From JAPPHA01 sp965220985 (lineage in GTDB: Bacteria > Pseudomonadota > Alphaproteobacteria > Rhodobacterales > Rhodobacteraceae), in NCBI GenBank assembly GCA_965220985.1, contig OZ244854.1:2418001-2482000 (forward strand): a stretch of 64,000 nt of DNA, in the 5' to 3' direction. The translations under genes were made by a program, and so were the position numbers. The first letter of the stretch is position 1. The number at the start of each line of letters is the position of its first letter. A model generated the notes under the pieces. The model was not told where the DNA came from and did not search any database. It saw only the letters and a program-made list of their open reading frames with translations. Shown in pieces: positions 58,404-64,000 of the stretch.

Positions 58404-59117
58404 TTATTCGGTTGCGACGCTTGGTGCCGGGCGGACCGGTTCACTCATGCGCACAAGCATGTCGCGCATCTGCGGACAGCCGGCGTTTTCGTCGGGTCCG
58501 AATCGAACCTCCGATTCTTCCCAAACCTTGTCCAGCGCTTCCAGATCGTCTGTTTCATCGTCCGGCTTCTGGAGCATCTCTGCGACCGCTTCCGGATCGG
58601 CCTTCACTCTGCCCATCTGCAGAAGGACGGCGAACGCGGCCCCGTACGGGCTTTGCCGCCGGACAAGTCGCACGTTCAGGGCTTCGAGAATGTGCGCGGC
58701 ATCGGCAAGCGTTTCCTGAGCTTCCGCAGGCGAACGCGTGGCCAGGAATTCAAGCAAGACCGGCAGATGGTCTGGGAGTTCCGAGGTATCCGGTTCGAAT
58801 CCTGCCTCCCTGTAGGTCTCGACCAACGAGACCATTGCACCCCCACGGTCCCGGCTTTCACCATGCACGTGTTCGAACAGGTTGAGCGACAAGGAGCGCG
58901 ATCGGTCAAAAAGCGTCACGTACTGCTCTTCCAGATCGTAGATGTCGCCGGTCGTCAGAAGATCGATGAGAGGAACAAGATCGCGCCTTGCCGCCTCCGT
59001 CAGTCGAGTCTCGGAGGTGAGGACGCGTCCGATTTCGGGCATGGCCTCCTGCAATTCGCGGCTGGGGTAACTCAAAAGGAGCGAAAGCGCCTTGAGAGTG
59101 CGGTCACTGATTTCCAC
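58404..59117 (-). CDS. narJ: nitrate reductase molybdenum cofactor assembly chaperone
   Basis: A 237-residue all-helical NarJ. It contains KALSLLLSYPSREL, YVTLFDRSRSLSLNLFEHVH (the conserved segment of the family), GESRDRG and ALLQMGRV-like elements. GTG 59117 is chosen because GGAGG lies directly upstream, 19 nt after narH; an upstream ATG in frame would lie inside narH. NarJ holds apo-NarGH until the cofactor is inserted. Confidence 0.9.
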   Translation of the reverse strand: MEISDRTLKALSLLLSYPSRELQEAMPEIGRVLTSETRLTEAARRDLVPLIDLLTTGDIYDLEEQYVTLFDRSRSLSLNLFEHVHGESRDRGGAMVSLVETYREAGFEPDTSELPDHLPVLLEFLATRSPAEAQETLADAAHILEALNVRLVRRQSPYGAAFAVLLQMGRVKADPEAVAEMLQKPDDETDDLEALDKVWEESEVRFGPDENAGCPQMRDMLVRMSEPVRPAPSVATE

Positions 59118-59136
59118 GACGTCACCTCCCCCAAGT

Positions 59137-60660
59137 CTACCGGGCATCCTGCGGCATTTGCAGCGGACGCTTCGATCCTCCGAAGAGCGACCCTTTGGAA
59201 ACGCCGGTCGAACAGCTGTTGGAATCGGTAAAGCCGCAGCCAGACGCGATGTCGTAGGCCACTTCAACCTGTTCGCGGTGCGTGGTGGGGATGACGAAAC
59301 GGTCCTCGTAATTGGCAAGGGCCATGATCTTGTACATGTCCTCGATGGTGCGACCGGTCAGCCCCACGCGTTCGGCGATCGATTCGTCGTTCACCCCGTC
59401 GACAGTCTTCGACCGCATGTAGCTGCGCATGGCGAGCATCCGTTCGAGAGCGGTGGCGACTGGCGCTTCGTCGCCTGCGGTCAGCATGTTCGCCAGATAG
59501 CGCAAAGGTATGCGCAAGTTGCGGACATCGGGCATGCCGTCATTCGATGCAATGGCGCCCGCTTCGGCGGCGTTCTGGATCGGGCTGAGCGGCGGGACGT
59601 ACCACACCATCGGCAGCGTTCGGTACTCGGGGTGAAGCGGGAATGCGACTTTCCACTCCATCGCCATTTTCCAGATCGGGCTTTGCTGCGCCGACTTGAT
59701 CCAGTCCTGCGGAATTCCGTCGCGTGTCGCGGCGGCAATCACGTCTGCGTCGTTCGGGTCAAGAAACACGCCAAGCTGCGCTTCGTAGAGATCCGTTGTC
59801 AACTCCGCATTGGCAGCTTCGCTGATCCTGTCGGCGTCGTAGAGAATCACCCCCAGGTACCGAATGCGGCCGACACAGGTTTCCGAGCAGACCGTCGGGT
59901 TGCCGGATTCGATGCGCGGATAGCACAGGATGCACTTCTCGGACTTGCCGGTCGACCAGTTGTAGTAGATTTTCTTGTAGGGACAGCCCGATACGCACAT
60001 GCGCCAGCCGCGGCACTTTTCCTGGTCGATCAGGACAATGCCGTCCTCTTCGCGCTTGTAGATCGCACCGGACGGGCAGGACGCCGCGCAACTCGGATTG
60101 AGACAGTGCTCGCACAACCGCGGCAGATACATCATGAACGTGTTCTCGTATTCGCCGTAAATGTCCTTCTGGATACCCTCGAAGTTGTAGTCCTGCGATC
60201 GCGAGGCAAATTCTCCGCCCAGGATCTCTTCCCAGTTCGGACCCTTTTCAATCTTCTCGATTCGCTCGCCCGTGATCTTGGAGTACGGGCGCGCCGTCGG
60301 GAAAGCGGCCATCTCGGGCGCCGACTTCAAGTGATCGTGGTCGAAATCGAAAGGTTCGTAGTAGTCGTCGATTTCGGGCAGGTCCGGGTTGGCGAAGATG
60401 TTCGCGAGAATCCGCCACTTCCCTCCCTGCTTTGGCTGAAGCTTGCCCGAGCGGGTTCGCACCCACCCGCCATTCCAGCGTTTCTGGTTTTCCCAGTCCG
60501 TCGGATAACCGGTTCCAGGCTTGGTTTCGACGTTGTTGAACCATGCGTATTCAACGCCGTCTCGGCTGGTCCAGACATTCTTGCAAGTGACGGAGCAGGT
60601 GTGACAGCCGATGCACTTGTCGAGGTTCAGCACCATGCCGATCTGAGCACGGACTTTCAT
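59137..60660 (-). CDS. narH: respiratory nitrate reductase beta subunit
   Basis: A 507-residue Fe-S subunit. Cysteine motifs in order: CIGCHTCSVTCKNVW (about 16-30), CEHCLNPSCAASCPSGA, CRGWRMCVSGCPYKK in which Trp replaces the Cys that makes this a [3Fe-4S] site, and CILCYPRIESGNPTVCSETC. Length and WENQKRWNGGW match NarH. Its ATG overlaps the narG stop in an ATGA. It carries electrons from NarI to NarG. Confidence 0.95.
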   Translation of the reverse strand: MKVRAQIGMVLNLDKCIGCHTCSVTCKNVWTSRDGVEYAWFNNVETKPGTGYPTDWENQKRWNGGWVRTRSGKLQPKQGGKWRILANIFANPDLPEIDDYYEPFDFDHDHLKSAPEMAAFPTARPYSKITGERIEKIEKGPNWEEILGGEFASRSQDYNFEGIQKDIYGEYENTFMMYLPRLCEHCLNPSCAASCPSGAIYKREEDGIVLIDQEKCRGWRMCVSGCPYKKIYYNWSTGKSEKCILCYPRIESGNPTVCSETCVGRIRYLGVILYDADRISEAANAELTTDLYEAQLGVFLDPNDADVIAAATRDGIPQDWIKSAQQSPIWKMAMEWKVAFPLHPEYRTLPMVWYVPPLSPIQNAAEAGAIASNDGMPDVRNLRIPLRYLANMLTAGDEAPVATALERMLAMRSYMRSKTVDGVNDESIAERVGLTGRTIEDMYKIMALANYEDRFVIPTTHREQVEVAYDIASGCGFTDSNSCSTGVSKGSLFGGSKRPLQMPQDAR

Positions 60661-63600
60661 TGAACAGCCTCCTTCACGGTCGCTCTCTGATCAAGCCAAT
60701 CCACTGTCTTCATTTTTCGAACGACAACGAATTCGTCGCGGTTGGCACCTACCGTCCCGTAATAGTTGAACCCGTAGGACTGCTGGGCATAGCCGCCGAT
60801 CATGTGGGTTGGTTTCAGGACCGTCCTGGTCACCGAATTATGGATTCCGCCGCGATGTCCGGTCTTCTCGGAGCCCGGGGTGTTCACGATCTTTTCCTGC
60901 GCGTGGTACATGAACGTCGTGCCGTCCTTGATCCGCTGGGACACGACCGCCCGTGCCGTCAGGGCGCCGTTGATGTTGTAGAGTTCGACCCAGTCATTGT
61001 CGACGATCCCCGCCGACCTGGCGTCGTTCTCCGAGATCCAGATCACCGGCCCGCCCCGATTGAGGGTCAGCATCAGCAGATTGTCCGTGTATGTCGAGTG
61101 GATGCCCCACTTCTGGTGTGGCGTGATGAAGTTCAGGACAAGCGAGTCGCCGTCATCCTGAACGTCCTTGGTGATCGTTTTCAGATCGACAGGCGGGCGG
61201 TAGGACACGAGCGCTTCTCCAAAGGCTCGCATCCACAGGTGATCCTGGTAGAGCTGCTGTCGCCCGGTCAGCGTCCTCCACGGGATCATCTCGTGCACAT
61301 TGGTGTAGCCGGCGTTGTAGCTGACCTTTTCGCTTTCGATGCCCGACCAGGTCGGCGACGAAATGATCTTGCGCGGTTGTGCGGCGATGTCGCTGAACCG
61401 GATCTTGTTGTGCCGCTCTCCTTCGGCGAGGTGGGCGTGCTTGCGGCCTGTCGCCTTGGACAGCGCGTTCCATGCCTTGACGGCGACCTCGCCGTTGGTT
61501 TCGGGCGCCAGCATCAGGATCACTTCGGCCGCATCGATTGCCGTTTCGATCACCGGACGCCCAGCGGCGGCCCCTTCATGGCGTACGCCGTTCAGTTCGG
61601 CGAGCGCGTCCACCTCGGTCCGGGTATTCCAGCCGATTCCCTTGCCCCCGTTGCCCAGCTTGTCCAACAGCGGGCCCAGCGCGCAAAAACGATCGTAAAG
61701 TGCGGGATAGTCCCTTTCGACAGCGATGTAGTTTGGCGCTGTCTTGCCCGGGATCAGATCGCACTCGCCCTTCTTCCAGTCCTTGACCTCGTCCTGGGCA
61801 ATCTCGGCAGGCGTGTCGTGAAGGATCGGCAAGGCGACAATGTCGGTCTCCGTTCCGAGGACTTCCGGCGCAACCTCCGAGAACTTCTTCGCAATCGACT
61901 TGAAGATGTCCCAGTCGCTCTTGCTCTCGTAGGCCGGATCGACTGCTGCCTGTAGCGGGTGAATGAACGGATGCATGTCCGATGTGTTCAGGTCGTCCTT
62001 TTCGTACCAGGACGCGGTCGGCAGAACGATGTCCGAATAGACGCACGTGGTCGACATCCGGAAGTCGATGGTGACCAGAAGGTCGAGTTTTCCTCGTGGA
62101 CTCTTGTCATGCCACTTCGCTTCCTTGGGCAACTGGCGGCCGACTTCTCCGAGATCCTTGCCCATGACTCCATGGTCGGTTCCCAAAAGATGCTTGAGGA
62201 AATACTCGTGCCCCTTGCCGGACGACCCCAAGAGGTTTGACCGCCAGACAAAGAGGTTTCGCGGCCAGTTCTCGGGCGCATCGGGGTCTTCGCAGGACAT
62301 TTCCAGCGCGCCCGATTTCAACTGATCGGCAACATGGGCCGGAATGTCCTTGCCTGCAGCCTTTGCGGCCTTGGCCACATCCAGCGGATTGGTCTTCAAT
62401 TGCGGTGCCGACGGCAGCCAGCCCATTCGCTCCGCGCGAATGTTGAAATCGATCATCGATGCATCCCAGTCGCCCTCGGGCGCGGTTGGCGACAGGATTT
62501 CATCGGCGGACAGGGTCTCGTAGCGCCACTGGTCGGTATGAGCATACCATGCCGAGGTCGAGTTCATGTGGCGCGGCGGGCGCGACCAGTCGAGCGCGAA
62601 GGCCAGCGGCAGCCATCCCGTTTGCGGGCGAAGCTTTTCCTGACCGACATAGTGAGCCCAACCGCCGCCGGACTTGCCGACACAACCGCACATAACCAGC
62701 AGATTGATGACGCCACGGTAGTTCATGTCCATGTGGTACCAGTGGTTCATCGCGGCACCGATGATGATCATCGACCTGCCTTGGGTGTCTTCGGCGTTCT
62801 GCGCGAATTCGCGGGCAACGTGGATGATCTTGTCAGAAGGAACGCCTGTGATCTTCTCGGCCCACGCAGGTGTTCCGGGGATGTCGATAGCGTAATCCGA
62901 TGTCACCCATTCGCCGCCCAGACCACGATCAAGTCCGTAGTTGGCGCAAAGGAGGTCGAACACGGTTGCGACCATGATCTCGCCATCGGCGGTCTTGATC
63001 GTCTTGAAGGGAACATTGCGGGTCAGGACATTTGGACAATCTGAATCCGTCTTGAAGGCTTCCGTTGCATCGCCGCCGAAGTAGGGGAAGTCGACGCCAA
63101 CAACGCCGCTGTGATCCTCTTCCTTGACAAGCGACATCTTCAGGCGCGCGTCGGTCCCGGCGGCCTGTTCGTCGAGGTTCCATTTGCCTTCTTCGCCCCA
63201 TCGATAGCCGATCGATCCGTTCGGAGCGACCAGTTCGCCACCTTTCTCGTCGATGGCAACCGTTTTCCATTCGGGATTGTTCTGCTCGCCCAGATGCGCA
63301 TCGAGATCGGCCGCCCGCAGGAACCGCCCCGGAACCAGGCGGCCGTTCGCTTCGTCGAGTCTCACCAGCATCGGGAAGTCCGAGTATTTCCGGCAGTAAG
63401 CCTCGAAATACTCTGCCTGTCGGTCGAGATGGAATTCGCGCAGGATCACGTGACCGAAGGCCATGGCGAGTGCCGCATCGGTGCCCTGCTTGGCATTCAG
63501 CCAGACATCACTGAACTTTGCGGCTTCGGAATAGTCCGGGCAAATGACGGCGGATTTTGTGCCCTTGTAACGAACCTCTGTGTAAAAGTGCGCATCGGGC

Positions 63601-64000
63601 GTCCGCGTCTGCGGAACGTTGGATCCCCAGATCAGAATGTAGCCTGAATTGTACCAGTCCGCGGATTCCGGCACATCCGTCTGTTCCCCCCAGGTCATCG
63701 GAGAGGCTGGCGGAAGATCGCAATACCAGTCGTAGAACGACATGCAGACCCCGCCCAGCAGGCTCAGATACCGGGACCCGGCTGCATATGACACCATCGA
63801 CATCGCGGGAATCGGCGAAAACCCGAAGACCCGGTCGGGACCGTAGGTCTTGGCCGTGTATGCGTTTGCCGCAGCGATGATTTCTGTCGCTTCGTCCCAA
63901 CTCGCGCGCACGAAGCCGCCCTTTCCACGGTTCGCGACGTAGCTCTGTCTGAGGTCCTGATCCTGCTGGATCGCGGTCCATGCCTCGATCGGGGTCTTCG
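60657..64000 (-). CDS. narG: respiratory nitrate reductase alpha subunit (partial, 5' end beyond window)
   Basis: The molybdoenzyme catalytic subunit; about 1,113 residues are visible and the frame runs off the right edge (29 codons upstream of the first start-like codon are open). The N-terminal ~130 residues, including the Fe-S cysteine region, are outside. Conserved parts include ESADWYNSGYILIWGSNVPQ (with the molybdenum-ligand aspartate region of NarG), TRTPDAHFYTEVRYKGTKSA, GVINLLVMCGCVGKSGGGWA, LFVWRSNLLGSSGKGHEYF, and the closing GGYAQQSYGFNYYG. Cytoplasmic-facing membrane-bound Nar rather than periplasmic Nap. It catalyses nitrate to nitrite. Confidence 0.95.
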   Translation of the reverse strand, partial: KTPIEAWTAIQQDQDLRQSYVANRGKGGFVRASWDEATEIIAAANAYTAKTYGPDRVFGFSPIPAMSMVSYAAGSRYLSLLGGVCMSFYDWYCDLPPASPMTWGEQTDVPESADWYNSGYILIWGSNVPQTRTPDAHFYTEVRYKGTKSAVICPDYSEAAKFSDVWLNAKQGTDAALAMAFGHVILREFHLDRQAEYFEAYCRKYSDFPMLVRLDEANGRLVPGRFLRAADLDAHLGEQNNPEWKTVAIDEKGGELVAPNGSIGYRWGEEGKWNLDEQAAGTDARLKMSLVKEEDHSGVVGVDFPYFGGDATEAFKTDSDCPNVLTRNVPFKTIKTADGEIMVATVFDLLCANYGLDRGLGGEWVTSDYAIDIPGTPAWAEKITGVPSDKIIHVAREFAQNAEDTQGRSMIIIGAAMNHWYHMDMNYRGVINLLVMCGCVGKSGGGWAHYVGQEKLRPQTGWLPLAFALDWSRPPRHMNSTSAWYAHTDQWRYETLSADEILSPTAPEGDWDASMIDFNIRAERMGWLPSAPQLKTNPLDVAKAAKAAGKDIPAHVADQLKSGALEMSCEDPDAPENWPRNLFVWRSNLLGSSGKGHEYFLKHLLGTDHGVMGKDLGEVGRQLPKEAKWHDKSPRGKLDLLVTIDFRMSTTCVYSDIVLPTASWYEKDDLNTSDMHPFIHPLQAAVDPAYESKSDWDIFKSIAKKFSEVAPEVLGTETDIVALPILHDTPAEIAQDEVKDWKKGECDLIPGKTAPNYIAVERDYPALYDRFCALGPLLDKLGNGGKGIGWNTRTEVDALAELNGVRHEGAAAGRPVIETAIDAAEVILMLAPETNGEVAVKAWNALSKATGRKHAHLAEGERHNKIRFSDIAAQPRKIISSPTWSGIESEKVSYNAGYTNVHEMIPWRTLTGRQQLYQDHLWMRAFGEALVSYRPPVDLKTITKDVQDDGDSLVLNFITPHQKWGIHSTYTDNLLMLTLNRGGPVIWISENDARSAGIVDNDWVELYNINGALTARAVVSQRIKDGTTFMYHAQEKIVNTPGSEKTGHRGGIHNSVTRTVLKPTHMIGGYAQQSYGFNYYGTVGANRDEFVVVRKMKTVDWLDQRATVKEAVQ

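Noticed and set aside
1..64000. CRISPR arrays, insertion sequences, prophage modules
   Set aside because: No regularly spaced direct repeats, transposase or integrase-like proteins, or phage structural genes were seen while reading both strands.

Overview
The window reads as chromosomal DNA of a GC-rich alphaproteobacterium with a marine or Rhodobacterales-like catabolic profile. The complete AapJQMP general L-amino-acid ABC transporter, a TRAP-TAXI transporter, choline-sulfatase, a sulfolactate/sulfopyruvate module, GlxBCD-type split glutamate-synthase proteins and a narGHJI operon with an adjacent parvulin all fit that group. This is inferred from gene families; no 16S rRNA or other phylogenetic marker is present. 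One tRNA gene (tRNA-Gln, UUG) was found. No CRISPR array, insertion sequence, prophage or replication origin was seen.

Layout. 1-2316: the start of a sugar isomerase/epimerase gene, then a hipBA toxin-antitoxin operon whose promoter carries three operator copies exactly 27 bp apart. 2509-9052: a sugar-acid operon (UxaA-type dehydratase, 2-keto-3-deoxyfuconate dehydrogenase-like SDR, FAH-family hydrolase) with a fused TRAP permease and TAXI binding protein. 9126-13522: a tightly overlapping minus-strand operon (PLP dehydratase, alpha/beta hydrolase, haloacid dehalogenase) divergent from a class III aminotransferase. 13843-17606: a frameshifted MFS exporter and a DUF3604 PHP-like protein. 17916-22533: aapJQMP. 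22645-27940 (minus): SixA, a Fe-S protein, a sterol-desaturase-family protein, ArgB, sulfopyruvate decarboxylase (comD, comE) and (S)-sulfolactate dehydrogenase. 28087-28572: apparent wreck of a DUF1778/GNAT (TacAT-type) toxin-antitoxin pair. 28748-35221: a GntR regulator, a TauABC-like ABC transporter and two FAD enzymes. 35404-36312: a conspicuously AT-rich cassette of small unknown genes. 36680-44279: SodC, SDR, nucleoside hydrolase, FemAB/GNAT-like protein, GDPD phosphodiesterase, then glxBCD. 44398-46136: DUF2283 and GSU2403-type nucleotidyltransferase genes at the 3' side of tRNA-Gln. 46219-52746: choline-sulfatase divergent from a polar-amino-acid ABC transporter, a class IV aminotransferase and a GntR regulator. 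52983-64000 (minus): a tandem-OsmC protein, an orphan XRE antitoxin, MaeB, a parvulin and narI, narJ, narH and partial narG.

How the parts work together. Most of the window is a row of scavenging cassettes, each pairing one transporter with its own dedicated enzymes, with a GntR regulator in two of them. They appear aimed at sugar acids, organosulfur compounds, an aromatic or heteroaromatic substrate and amines. The core-metabolism genes are MaeB, ArgB, the Aap system and respiratory nitrate reductase. The regions most likely to hold undescribed biology are the AT-rich cassette, the sulfatase/ABC/aminotransferase cluster, the ABC plus double-flavoenzyme cluster, and the UxaA-SDR-FAH-TRAP operon. 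Three frameshifts fall in homopolymer runs (14246, 35480, 35618), so local sequence errors should be excluded before calling those genes dead.
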